NCBI GenBank assembly: GCA_947454105.1
Contig: CANGIP010000002.1
Location: forward strand, 62,001 to 126,000
Reading direction: 5' to 3'
Length of the DNA: 64,000 nucleotides
Source: Actinomycetota bacterium
GTDB lineage: Bacteria; Actinomycetota; Acidimicrobiia; Acidimicrobiales; Ilumatobacteraceae
Shown: in pieces, positions 1-7,837 of the stretch
How positions within the stretch are numbered: position 1 is the first letter of the stretch
Layout: every line of letters begins with the position of its first letter
Notes under the pieces: generated by a model
The model's database searches: none
Seen by the model: the letters and a program-made list of their open reading frames with translations, nothing else
What the model was told of the DNA's origin: nothing
Translations under genes and position numbers: made by a program

Positions 1-103
1 ACCACGTCACGCTCAATGATTCGCCTAATTCTTTCATCGCTAACTCAAGATTCGGAACTCGAATGCCTTGGTGATAGCAACGGGTGTAGTCAACTGTTCC
101 CAT
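1..103 (-). CDS. VOC-family (glyoxalase-like) protein, N-terminal fragment
   Basis: Only the first 34 residues lie in the window; the gene runs off the left edge. The peptide opens MGTVDYTRCYHQGIRVPNLE, and the 'YHQGIRVPNLELAM' stretch resembles the first beta strand and helix of vicinal-oxygen-chelate (glyoxalase/dioxygenase) proteins, where the His is often a metal ligand. The ATG is preceded by AGAGGA at a good distance, which supports the start. It is co-directional with, and 53 bases downstream of, the acyl-CoA ligase gene, so it may belong to the same catabolic operon. Family assignment from so short a piece is tentative. Confidence 0.6.
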   Translation of the reverse strand, partial: MGTVDYTRCYHQGIRVPNLELAMKELGESLSVTW

Positions 104-156
104 AACATCCTCTTTCAATTGTCTCATTTGGTAGCGATCAATAGTTCTGGAATGAA

Positions 157-1734
157 CTAGATACGACGTTGGTGGCCTTCCCAATACGGAGCCCGTAATG
201 GTTGCTTTTGAATCTTGCCCGTGCCGGTGCGGGGAATGTGTTGCACAAAGTCGACCGAACGTGGGGCTTTGTACCCTGCGAGTAATTCACGACAGTGCGC
301 AATAATCGCTTGCGCAATTTCTGGACTCGCAGTCACTCCTTCTGCAACTTGTACGAGAGCTTTCACGCTTTCGCCAAATTCTTCGTCGGGAACGCCAATA
401 ACTGCAACGTCTTCAACTGCGGGATGTGCCGCAATGACTCCTTCGATTTCGGCGGGATAGATATTCACTCCACCAGAAATGATCATGTCAATCTTGCGAT
501 CTGACAACCACAGATAGCCATCGGAATCGATATAGCCGACATCGCCAGTTGTAAAGACACCTGGTTCAAGATGTGAATCGCGAGTCTTGGCTTCATCGTT
601 GTGGTACGAGAAATCTGTGCCCATTTTGTTTTTGAAATACAACGTTCCTTCTTGGCCCTGAGCAACTCGCTGACTCTCATCATTGACGACGATGACTTCA
701 ACAGAGTCGAGCGGCTTACCGACGCTTCCGCCTTTTGCTAACCATTCGGTCGACGAAACTGTTGAGATAATTGAACCTTCGGTACTTCCGTAATACTCGG
801 TGATCTTCGGGCCCCACCATTCGATAAGACCTCGCTTCACTGCCGGCGGGCATGGTGCCGCCCCATGCCACACGGTCGTCAATGATGCACCAGAGAATTC
901 ACTCTTCACTTCATCTGGCAAATCCAACAAGCGCTTCATCTGGGTTGGAACTAAGTGCACATTTGTACATGAGTAACGATCGATCATCTGCAACATTGCT
1001 GCCGAGTCATATTTGTGTTGCATGACAGTTGTCGATCCACCGATCATCGGGAAGAACGAAAAGGCCCATTGAGCCGAGTGATAAAACGGCCCACACAACA
1101 TGGTTCGCCCGGGGATCGGCAAAAAGTTTGAAAAACCAGCAGCGATGAATTTCATGATGTCGGGAGTCATAGCCATGCCACCCGACAAAGCACCCCGAAC
1201 TCCCTTTGGACGCCCCGTAGTACCTGACGTGTAGAACATTGGACCACCGAGCATTTGATCGGCAGGTTCGTCGGCGCTCGCTTGCGAGAGCACTGTTTCA
1301 AAATCTATAAAACGCGAATCACTGCGAACCGCGGCATCATTTGTCGTACCAATACCAACAACAAGTTTTAGGCTCTTTGCTCGGTCATCTTTCAGAGACG
1401 TTGACACAGTTGCATCGAATCGCTGATCAACAATAATCGCTTTTGCTTCGGCGTCGGCATAGACATAGGCAAGTTCATCAGCAACCCAATGCCAGTTAAC
1501 TGGCACATAAGTCCAGCCACCGTGGGCGCAGGCCATTGCGATTTCAAACCATTCGCATTGATTGCCGGCAATGACCGCGATGGTGTCACCGGTTTTGAGT
1601 CCGTGCGAACGAAGCCCATTCACCAGTCGGTTCACACGTTCATCTAGTTCGGCCCACGTCACGCTGTGTGTTTCATCAACGAGTGCGATTTCGCTCCCGC
1701 GATCGGCCAGATGTGCTTGCGTCAGTACAGCCAT
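157..1734 (-). CDS. acyl-CoA synthetase (AMP-binding, ANL superfamily)
   Basis: Activates a carboxylic acid to its CoA thioester through an acyl-adenylate, in the cytoplasm. The P-loop YTSGTTGRPKG lies near residue 166, the hinge region GYLWLSDRKIDMIISGG follows in the C-terminal third, and the catalytic lysine is in TGTGKIQKQ near residue 503. The length of 525 residues is normal for the family. I chose the internal ATG because AGGAG sits 8-9 bases before it; a longer frame reaches 1767 but has no such site. The start overlaps the end of the upstream NTF2-like gene by 13 bases, so the two are probably translationally coupled. Substrate is unknown; the neighbours (thiolase, DUF35, Rieske oxygenases) suggest a large hydrophobic or cyclic acid. 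Confidence 0.9.
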   Translation of the reverse strand: MAVLTQAHLADRGSEIALVDETHSVTWAELDERVNRLVNGLRSHGLKTGDTIAVIAGNQCEWFEIAMACAHGGWTYVPVNWHWVADELAYVYADAEAKAIIVDQRFDATVSTSLKDDRAKSLKLVVGIGTTNDAAVRSDSRFIDFETVLSQASADEPADQMLGGPMFYTSGTTGRPKGVRGALSGGMAMTPDIMKFIAAGFSNFLPIPGRTMLCGPFYHSAQWAFSFFPMIGGSTTVMQHKYDSAAMLQMIDRYSCTNVHLVPTQMKRLLDLPDEVKSEFSGASLTTVWHGAAPCPPAVKRGLIEWWGPKITEYYGSTEGSIISTVSSTEWLAKGGSVGKPLDSVEVIVVNDESQRVAQGQEGTLYFKNKMGTDFSYHNDEAKTRDSHLEPGVFTTGDVGYIDSDGYLWLSDRKIDMIISGGVNIYPAEIEGVIAAHPAVEDVAVIGVPDEEFGESVKALVQVAEGVTASPEIAQAIIAHCRELLAGYKAPRSVDFVQHIPRTGTGKIQKQPLRAPYWEGHQRRI

Positions 1735-2201
1735 ATCTTTTTCTCCTGTCGCCCGATTGGATACCACGGAATATCAAATGCTTCTTGTCCAGCCACCTTC
1801 AACACGCGTTCTGCTATCAACCAACGACCATTCTCACGGACAAACCGATCGTGATATTGCGCCCATAGATGAGCATCTGGTTGCTCTCCATGAAAACGGT
1901 GCCAGGCATATAAATACGTGACGGCGTGGGCTGACTCGGCAGAATCAAACACCACTTCGATATTTGACACATGATGACTGGTCGCGGCAAATCGATGAAG
2001 TCCGAGACCAAGTCGTTCGCGGACATTTTCTTTTCCGCGCGTGACTGCGCCCATGCCTGGACCGTAATCAACGGAACAATCATCAGTGAAACACTCAGCC
2101 ACTTCGGCAGCGTTGACTATGTCAACATTGCGACAATACGAATGGATGACATCAACAATCGCTTGACGTTCAACAAGTTGTTGTACTGGGTCAAGCGACA
2201 T
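1722..2201 (-). CDS. SnoaL/NTF2-like family protein
   Basis: A 159-residue protein of the NTF2-like (SnoaL_4) cone fold. The pattern is typical of this large actinobacterial group: an N-terminal helix (LVERQAIVDVIHSYCRNVD), then FTDDCSVDYGPG, a TSHHVSNIEV segment, and the late YHDRFVRENGRWLIAER hairpin. Relatives include small ring-hydroxylating-dioxygenase beta subunits, ketosteroid-isomerase-like enzymes and dehydratases, but the fold alone does not give the reaction. It lies between the thiolase/DUF35 pair and the acyl-CoA ligase on the same strand, with 27 bases to the thiolase and an overlap with the ligase. A small isomerase or hydratase acting on the same CoA pathway is a reasonable inference. 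Confidence 0.8.
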   Translation of the reverse strand: MSLDPVQQLVERQAIVDVIHSYCRNVDIVNAAEVAECFTDDCSVDYGPGMGAVTRGKENVRERLGLGLHRFAATSHHVSNIEVVFDSAESAHAVTYLYAWHRFHGEQPDAHLWAQYHDRFVRENGRWLIAERVLKVAGQEAFDIPWYPIGRQEKKIWLY

Positions 2202-2228
2202 GTGATGTCAAAATCAGCGTGTTGAAAA

Positions 2229-3377
2229 TCAGCGTGACAAAATGGTGACGCCCGAAATGCCGGGAGCGCCATACACGTGCGTGTACGCAACCTTCGGATC
2301 ATTGGGCACCTGACGAGCACCAGCCTGACCACGAAGCTGCAGAACGTTTTCATACACCTGACGCAAACCAGATGCACCGATCGGCTCACCGTTCGCCAAG
2401 CAACCACCATCGGTATTCACCGGGAACTTGCCACCGATTTCGGTTTCGCCAGCCTGAATCATGAATTCTTGTTCGCCGTGTTCACAGAATCCGTTTTCGG
2501 CCATGTGCATCACTTCGGCACCAGCCTCGGTGTCCTGCAACTGTGCAAGATCGATGTCTTCTGGTCCGATACCTGCCATCTCAAAAGCAGCCTTCGACGA
2601 ATCAACTGTCGGCCCAGCGTTGTGCTCAAGAGCAATTGACGGAGCCAACACTTCAAAACTTCCGAAGCGACGACTACGAACGACTGCAGCGTTCAAGAAA
2701 ATTGGCTTGTCGGTGTACAAATGAGCTTTGTCGGCGCGAGCCAAGATGAGTGCAACACCACCTTCACCAGGTGAGCAGAACATGTATTGGGTCAATGGGT
2801 ACGACAACATCAACGAGTCAAGGGCTTCTTGTTCGGAGATGGGCTTACGACGCCATGCCATCGGGTTCATCGAGCCGTTACGGAAAGCCTTTTCGGACAC
2901 CTTTCCCAAGGTGCTGTGCGAGATGCCGTATTCGTGCATGTAACGGTTGATCTTCATACCGAAGAACTGTGTGGTTAACGCCAAGCCAGACGCTCCGTAC
3001 CAGTTACCAAGACCAGCACCGCGAGTGTCGACTCGGAATGCGCCGCGCTCGTGCTTGTCGAAGCCAATGGCGATTCCAAGATCGAAAACACCTGAACGAA
3101 TCGTGTTGTATGCCGAGAACAAGGCCGAACCACCCGTGGCACAACCATTGGCCACGTTGATGAACTGCAAACCAGTCAATCCAAGTTGCGACACCATGGT
3201 GTCAGCAGCACCTGCAGCAGCCGAACCGCCAAAAGCGAATTGGACATCTTCCCATTTCACTCCGGCATCAGCGCAGGCACGACGAACGGCGATGACGCCT
3301 TGTTCCATACCCGACACACCTTCGGTACGACCGAATTCGTGCATTCCAATTCCAACGATGGCGACTTCAGTACTCAT
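2229..3377 (-). CDS. thiolase-family protein (SCP2-thiolase / Ltp2-like)
   Basis: A 382-residue thiolase-fold protein. The usual nucleophile position is kept as Cys79 in ANGCATGGSAL. The C-terminal loop, GHPxG in true thiolases, reads ANGEPIGASG, so the catalytic His is Glu. That substitution and the adjacent DUF35 gene point to the non-canonical branch that includes Ltp2, an aldolase working with a DUF35 domain in steroid side-chain degradation, rather than to a simple acetyl-CoA acetyltransferase. The start has AAGGAG seven bases upstream. The DUF35 gene ends 35 bases upstream on the same strand, and the two products probably form one complex. The exact substrate cannot be read from sequence. 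Confidence 0.85.
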   Translation of the reverse strand: MSTEVAIVGIGMHEFGRTEGVSGMEQGVIAVRRACADAGVKWEDVQFAFGGSAAAGAADTMVSQLGLTGLQFINVANGCATGGSALFSAYNTIRSGVFDLGIAIGFDKHERGAFRVDTRGAGLGNWYGASGLALTTQFFGMKINRYMHEYGISHSTLGKVSEKAFRNGSMNPMAWRRKPISEQEALDSLMLSYPLTQYMFCSPGEGGVALILARADKAHLYTDKPIFLNAAVVRSRRFGSFEVLAPSIALEHNAGPTVDSSKAAFEMAGIGPEDIDLAQLQDTEAGAEVMHMAENGFCEHGEQEFMIQAGETEIGGKFPVNTDGGCLANGEPIGASGLRQVYENVLQLRGQAGARQVPNDPKVAYTHVYGAPGISGVTILSR

Positions 3378-3412
3378 TGTTTTCTCCTTGGCTCAGTATC
3401 CGATAAAAATTC

Positions 3413-3838
3413 TCACGCCACCGGCGCGAATGCGAATGTGACAACTTCATTTCCGGAGGCATCAGTCGATAGCGGAACGATGACCAATTCCATTTCCATA
3501 CCGATCTTGAGTTTTTCCGGATCGGCTTCAGTCAGACGAGCTTCAACTTTGATCTGACCAGGCAATTCGACGTAGCCAACACCGAAGGCTTTGAAAGTCT
3601 TTGGGTCAACATCGCCGGCGTATGGCGGTGCTTTGGGCGGGAAACCCTGAACAGTCCAGGTCCACAATGTGCCACGACGACCCAGCAATACTTGCTCGGT
3701 CTTCTCGCCGGTGCATTTCGGACAGCCGGCCTGCACGGGGAACATGTGGTTTCCACAAGCCACGCAGCGACTACCGATCAGTTGCGGTGTTTCTGATGGC
3801 CAGGTGAAGACACCTTCAGTGACTGGAACTTGAGCCAT
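3413..3838 (-). CDS. Zn-ribbon OB-fold protein (DUF35 family)
   Basis: A 141-residue protein with an N-terminal rubredoxin-like zinc ribbon: Cys25, Cys28, Cys39 and Cys42 (CVACG and CPKC knuckles). An OB-fold follows, with the family signature GRRGTLWTWTVQ and a VGYVELPGQIKVEARL strand. DUF35 proteins partner with SCP2-type thiolases and HMG-CoA-synthase-like enzymes and are thought to position the acyl-CoA. It is first in a four-gene minus-strand set (DUF35, thiolase, NTF2-like, acyl-CoA ligase). AAGGGG lies just upstream of the ATG. Its promoter must lie in the 150-base divergent region shared with the phosphotransferase gene. Confidence 0.88.
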   Translation of the reverse strand: MAQVPVTEGVFTWPSETPQLIGSRCVACGNHMFPVQAGCPKCTGEKTEQVLLGRRGTLWTWTVQGFPPKAPPYAGDVDPKTFKAFGVGYVELPGQIKVEARLTEADPEKLKIGMEMELVIVPLSTDASGNEVVTFAFAPVA

Positions 3839-3988
3839 GATTTCCCCTTTACGAACGAAAACGAACGACTGCTTGCGCAGTCACGTCAAACCTTAGTTCT
3901 GACCTTAGTCAAGAAACTTACCCGACGATTAATTAACGCACGAGCCACTACCCTTGTGCCCTGTACAGCGTTTACCTAGGGGGAATCC
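3839..3988. promoter_or_regulatory. divergent intergenic region with inverted and direct repeats
   Basis: This stretch separates the DUF35 operon (minus) from the phosphotransferase gene (plus). It contains an inverted repeat with six-base arms, GACTGC-TTGC-GCAGTC, at 3867-3882, and two direct copies of ACCTTAGT four bases apart at about 3890-3910. The plus-strand gene has a GGGGGAA Shine-Dalgarno just before its ATG. The repeats are candidate regulator sites, but no regulator gene lies next to them and the assignment is speculative. Confidence 0.4.
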
Positions 3989-5065
3989 ATGACTTCATTG
4001 CCGACAACCACCGCGTCCGTCACCGCCGAATGGCTCACCAATGCCCTTCGCTCAGGAGGCACGATTGACGCCAATACATCCGTCGCGACGGTCGAAGCCA
4101 AAAACATGGGTGCCGGAATCGGATTCATGGGCGAAGTCGGTCGTCTCGAAGTCACCTACGCGGGCGGACCTGGCCCCAAGGACATCATCTGCAAGATCCC
4201 AACGCAAGACCCCACGATTCGCGGCATGCTCGGACCAGCCCGAGTCTTTGAACGTGAAGCTCGTTTTTATTCAGAAGTCGCTCCGCAGTTAAGCGTCGTA
4301 CCACAGGCATATGCCGTGATGGCTGAATACGAAACTGATGACTATGTGTTGCTGATGCAAGATTTGGGACATTTGCGTGAAGGCGACCAGTCAGTTGGCG
4401 TGAATGCCAAAGATGCAATGAATGCGCTGAAAACTGTTGCTCGTTTACATGCCGAGTTTTGGGAATCACCCCGCCTCGATTCATATGAGTGGGTGCCGGC
4501 AATCAATAGCGACGGCATGAAGATTGGTGCCGGAATCTACGACCAGTCGCTACCCGGTTTTCTTCAGGTTTTCGCGCATGCCATTGATGCCGACATGGTT
4601 CCGTTAATGGAAAAGTTCGGTAGCAATGTTCATCAACTACTTGATCGCTTTGCCGCAATGCCGAACACGATTGTGCACTTCGACTATCGCCTCGACAACT
4701 TGTTCTTCGGTGCAGGCGACGATGTATGGGTTATCGACTTCCAAACCAGTAGTCGTGGCGGCGGCGCTTACGACGTCGGTTATTTCATGAGCCAAAGCGT
4801 TCCTGTTGATGTTCGTCGTGAACACGAGGCAGCATTGCTCAAGGGTTACCACGACGAGCTCGTCGCCAATGGAGTAACGGGCTATTCATTCGACCAGCTC
4901 ATGGAGGACTACCGCGTCGGAGTTCTGTATGGCTGGATTATTCCGGTGTACGCCGTCGGAACACTTGACTCTTCAAGTGAGCGCGCCATGGCGTTGTGGA
5001 CTGAAGTCATCAAGCGTGCGCAAGCAGCGATGCGTGATCATCACGTTGCTGACTTAATGAATTAA
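3989..5065 (+). CDS. APH-like phosphotransferase family protein
   Basis: A 358-residue protein of the aminoglycoside-phosphotransferase / choline-kinase fold. The catalytic loop reads IVHFDYRLDNLFF near residue 229 (HxDxxxxN pattern) and the metal-binding motif follows as VIDFQ near residue 250. Members near acyl-CoA genes, such as the ACAD10/11-type, are proposed to phosphorylate hydroxylated acyl-CoAs or small alcohols; true antibiotic resistance is unlikely here. GGGGGAA lies seven bases before the ATG. It is transcribed alone, divergently from the DUF35 operon and convergently with an SDR gene. Confidence 0.82.
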   Translation: MTSLPTTTASVTAEWLTNALRSGGTIDANTSVATVEAKNMGAGIGFMGEVGRLEVTYAGGPGPKDIICKIPTQDPTIRGMLGPARVFEREARFYSEVAPQLSVVPQAYAVMAEYETDDYVLLMQDLGHLREGDQSVGVNAKDAMNALKTVARLHAEFWESPRLDSYEWVPAINSDGMKIGAGIYDQSLPGFLQVFAHAIDADMVPLMEKFGSNVHQLLDRFAAMPNTIVHFDYRLDNLFFGAGDDVWVIDFQTSSRGGGAYDVGYFMSQSVPVDVRREHEAALLKGYHDELVANGVTGYSFDQLMEDYRVGVLYGWIIPVYAVGTLDSSSERAMALWTEVIKRAQAAMRDHHVADLMN

Positions 5066-5090
5066 TCACCAAGCCAGCAACAATTCTTTA

Positions 5091-5131
5091 CGCTTCAGGC
5101 ATTGGCCTGTTCTTAAGCTTCGGGCATTGGA
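5091..5131. repeat. short direct repeat at the 3' end of the SDR gene
   Basis: GCTTCAGGCATTGG and GCTTCGGGCATTGG differ by one base and lie 27 bases apart. The second copy encodes (on the minus strand) the final PMPEA residues of the SDR protein, and the first copy lies just past its stop codon and would encode the same five residues. This looks like a local tandem duplication, with the inner copy's stop now ending the gene. Confidence 0.6.
5096..5114 (+). terminator. possible weak intrinsic terminator after the phosphotransferase gene
   Basis: CAGGC-ATTG-GCCTG forms a five-base-pair stem with a four-base loop followed by TTCTT. It lies between two convergent genes, which suits a terminator, but the stem is short and the T-run poor. 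Confidence 0.3.
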
Positions 5132-6030
5132 TAGTGGATACCTGGGATACCAGGTGCCAAAGCTTCGTACCAATCGGGGCGAGGCTGAATACCGGGATAA
5201 CCCTTACCCACGCGAGGAGCCGAATCCTTATTCCACTCATGGTGGATTGGCGGAATCTGATACGTACCGTTCGAGGCATTGGTCCCACCGTCAACCAAGA
5301 GGTCGTGGCCGGTGATGTAGCTAGCGGCATCTGATGCCAAGAACATCACTGGTCCAACGATTTCTTCAAGCTCACCCACGCGACGCATGGGTGTACGGCT
5401 GGCAATCCACTTGTCCATACCCAACATTTCAAGTGCTGGGCGAACCATTTCAGTAATGATGAATCCGGGTGACACTGAGTTCACACGAACTCCGCGGTCG
5501 GCCCACTCGCAACCAAGCTGCAGGGTCAAGTTGCGCAGTGCGCCCTTGGCAGCCGTGTACGCGATGATGTTGGCTTCGTTTGCTCCACTGCCCATGATCG
5601 AGCAGATGTTGACGATGTTGCCGCTTTGGCGCTCAAGCATGTGGCGTCCCACTTCACGCATGTACATGAATGCGCCATTGAGGTCGACAGAGATAATCCA
5701 GTTCCATGTCGCCATGTCAAAGTTCTCGGGTGAAACACCGCGCATGTCGCCCACACCAGCATTGTTGATCAGTGAGTCAATCTTGCCGTGTTCTTTGATC
5801 GCCGTTTCAACAACGCGAATGACGTCGGCTTCAACCGAAACGTCGCCAGTCACGACAGTGACCTTCGAGCCCAACTTGCGGCAGCGTTCTGCGACCACTT
5901 CGAGCATCTCGGTGCTGCGAGCGGTCAAAACGAGATCGGCGCCTTCCTTGGCGAACCCTTCAGCGAAGCCCTCGCCCAAACCGTATGAAGCTCCGGTGAT
6001 AAGAACTGTCTTACCTGTGAACTGACCCAT
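5113..6030 (-). CDS. short-chain dehydrogenase/reductase with C-terminal extension
   Basis: A classical SDR: NAD(P) motif TGASYGLGEGF near the N-terminus, LINNAGVGD, a catalytic Ser in NICSIMGSG and the YTAAKGAL Tyr/Lys pair. It oxidises or reduces a carbonyl/alcohol with NAD(P). At about 305 residues it is some 50 longer than usual, because of a Pro-rich tail rich in YPGIQPRPDWYEALAPG-like sequence that may act in oligomerisation or membrane contact. I preferred the ATG with AAGGGGA upstream; an in-frame extension to 6078 adds 16 basic residues without a clear ribosome site. It stands alone on its strand, with no obvious partner gene. Confidence 0.87.
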   Translation of the reverse strand: MGQFTGKTVLITGASYGLGEGFAEGFAKEGADLVLTARSTEMLEVVAERCRKLGSKVTVVTGDVSVEADVIRVVETAIKEHGKIDSLINNAGVGDMRGVSPENFDMATWNWIISVDLNGAFMYMREVGRHMLERQSGNIVNICSIMGSGANEANIIAYTAAKGALRNLTLQLGCEWADRGVRVNSVSPGFIITEMVRPALEMLGMDKWIASRTPMRRVGELEEIVGPVMFLASDAASYITGHDLLVDGGTNASNGTYQIPPIHHEWNKDSAPRVGKGYPGIQPRPDWYEALAPGIPGIHYPMPEA

Positions 6031-6146
6031 GAGATGATCCCCTTTCAATGCGCCGGATGTTCGGCGGTGCGGGAACAAATCTACTCACAGTAAGTAGCGC
6101 TGTCATACCTCAGCGGAGGAACCAATAATTTCACTCAGAGGTGGTG

Positions 6147-6824
6147 TCACTCGCCGAGGCTTGTCACCGGAAGATCCATATGGGTAATACCCGGCAACAT
6201 CATTTCGAGATTTCCGACGAAATTGGCGGACTTCATCTCGGTCAACGTGCGGCGACTTCCTAACAGGCGCAACGTATCAAAAGCCGATGCAGTCAAAGTG
6301 AGTGCCGGTTCGCCGTCACCAATGTTGTGCTCGACTCCGTCGATGACGGCGCGAAAAGCCGGCAGTGATTTGGAAGCCAAATCGACTTTCACCAATTTCA
6401 ATCCCAGTACGGCCGAGATTTTCACGCCTTCAGATTCACGATCTCCTGGCTTCTTCACAGCCGCTCGTAAATCATGCTCATGAACAACGGTGTCGTAGGT
6501 CAACGTCCACAACCGCTTGGGCAAGTTGTCAATCGCCGCTTCAAACGTTGGCCCCACTTCATTCCATTCATCGACAACGCTTGCCAACGAACGGCCTTTG
6601 CGAGACGTCACTAACTCGTCTACCCACACTTGAGTGTCCCCCGTCGGACCCTTACCCGAACCGAGATCGGCCGCAATTCCGGTGACATGGGAAAAGAGAT
6701 CCTTCACTGTCCATTCTGGGCATGCCGTCACAATTGAGTTGGCATCTTCGTCACTCAACGACGCGGCTATTTCTTGCATCCGCATCCGACTTTTGCGGTA
6801 TTCAAGGCCCATTTGTTCATACAT
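6147..6824 (-). CDS. maleylpyruvate-isomerase-like / mycothiol-dependent DinB-fold protein
   Basis: About 225 residues of the actinobacterial MDMPI/DinB-like four-helix family. The N-terminal pattern WTVKDLFSHVTGIAADLGSG carries one of the metal-ligand His residues, and a further VHEHDLRAA segment supplies others. Characterised relatives are mycothiol-dependent isomerases or S-transferases with a metal centre, which fits an actinobacterium making mycothiol. AAGGAG lies seven bases before the chosen ATG; the longer frame to 6854 has no such site. The C-terminal third (TASAFDTLRLLGSRRTL) resembles an SCP2-like extension found in this family. It is divergent from the next SDR gene. Confidence 0.8.
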   Translation of the reverse strand: MYEQMGLEYRKSRMRMQEIAASLSDEDANSIVTACPEWTVKDLFSHVTGIAADLGSGKGPTGDTQVWVDELVTSRKGRSLASVVDEWNEVGPTFEAAIDNLPKRLWTLTYDTVVHEHDLRAAVKKPGDRESEGVKISAVLGLKLVKVDLASKSLPAFRAVIDGVEHNIGDGEPALTLTASAFDTLRLLGSRRTLTEMKSANFVGNLEMMLPGITHMDLPVTSLGE

Positions 6825-6863
6825 ACATTTCTCCTTCTCAAAACTTTCGCACACTGGTCGCTA

Positions 6864-6879
6864 CCCCAGCGATCTGGGG
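6864..6879. promoter_or_regulatory. inverted repeat in a divergent promoter region
   Basis: CCCCAG-CGAT-CTGGGG gives six-base arms around a four-base centre, 40 bases upstream of the MDMPI-like gene and about 105 bases upstream of the plus-strand SDR. It could be an operator or a leader hairpin. No adjacent regulator gene identifies a binder. Confidence 0.35.
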
Positions 6880-6985
6880 CGTTGAATTCACCGGCGCCTA
6901 GGGTCCGCGGATTAGGTTGGGTCATGCGAAAAGTGTCGCACACCAATATCGCTCAAACATCAACTAACAAACGTACGGAGTCATC

Positions 6986-7825
6986 ATGGGAACTCAAGGT
7001 CGCTTACAAGACAAAGTTGCAGTCGTCACCGGAGCCGCAAGTGGTATCGGTGCCGGAACTGTTCGACGCTTCATCGAAGAGGGCGCCAAAGTCATCATCG
7101 CCGACATCCAAGATGAACCAGGTCTGGCACTTGCCAAAGAGCTTGGCGCCAACACGCGTTACATCCACACTGACGTCACATCAGAAGAGCAAGTAGCGGC
7201 TGCCGTTGATCTTGCTGTCAAAGAATTTGGTCGCATCGACATCATGTTCAACAACGCGGGAGTTGTCGGAGCAGTTGGTCGCATTTCTGAAACCAACACC
7301 GATCAATGGAACCGTACTGTGGCCATTCTCTTGAACAGTGTGTACTTCGGCATGAAGCATGCATCGCGCCATATGGTGCCGCAAGGAAGCGGTGTCATTA
7401 TTTCAACATCAAGCACCGCCGGAATACTCGGTGGCCTCGGACCGCACTGTTACACGGCTTGCAAGCACGCAGTCATCGGAATCACTAAATCAGTCGCATC
7501 CGAACTCGCTGGCGATGGCATTCGCGTCAACGCCATTTCTCCAGGCAATACCGCAACTGCAATGACTTCGGCTGTGATGACTGGTGAAGCCAATCAACTA
7601 GACGCGACCGCTGAACATATCGCCAAGGGATCGTTGCTTGGTATTGCCGGCCTACCCGAAGACATCGCTAATGCTGCGGTGTACCTCGCAAGCGACGAAG
7701 CGCGCTACATCACTGGACACACATTGGTTGTCGATGCCGGAGCAACAACTCTTGGCGGCACCGGACGCTTCCATCGTCAGCCCACCGCAATGATGCGCGA
7801 GGCAGGCGTGCGTGAAAACGGCTAA
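6986..7825 (+). CDS. short-chain dehydrogenase/reductase
   Basis: A 279-residue classical SDR: TGAASGIGAGT dinucleotide motif, the acidic residue of ADIQDEPG suggesting NAD(H) preference, MFNNAGVVG, SSTAG and the CYTACKHAV catalytic Tyr/Lys. It lies alone on the plus strand between the MDMPI-like gene and a convergent zinc dehydrogenase. CGGAG is found eight bases before the ATG. Members of this set act on cyclic alcohols, steroids or hydroxyacyl-CoAs; nothing here decides among them. Confidence 0.9.
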   Translation: MGTQGRLQDKVAVVTGAASGIGAGTVRRFIEEGAKVIIADIQDEPGLALAKELGANTRYIHTDVTSEEQVAAAVDLAVKEFGRIDIMFNNAGVVGAVGRISETNTDQWNRTVAILLNSVYFGMKHASRHMVPQGSGVIISTSSTAGILGGLGPHCYTACKHAVIGITKSVASELAGDGIRVNAISPGNTATAMTSAVMTGEANQLDATAEHIAKGSLLGIAGLPEDIANAAVYLASDEARYITGHTLVVDAGATTLGGTGRFHRQPTAMMREAGVRENG

Positions 7826-7837
7826 CGAGAGCAGTTG

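Noticed and set aside
5387-6025. Plus-strand open frame of 212 codons
   Set aside because: It is the shadow of the SDR gene on the minus strand, which has the full family pattern.
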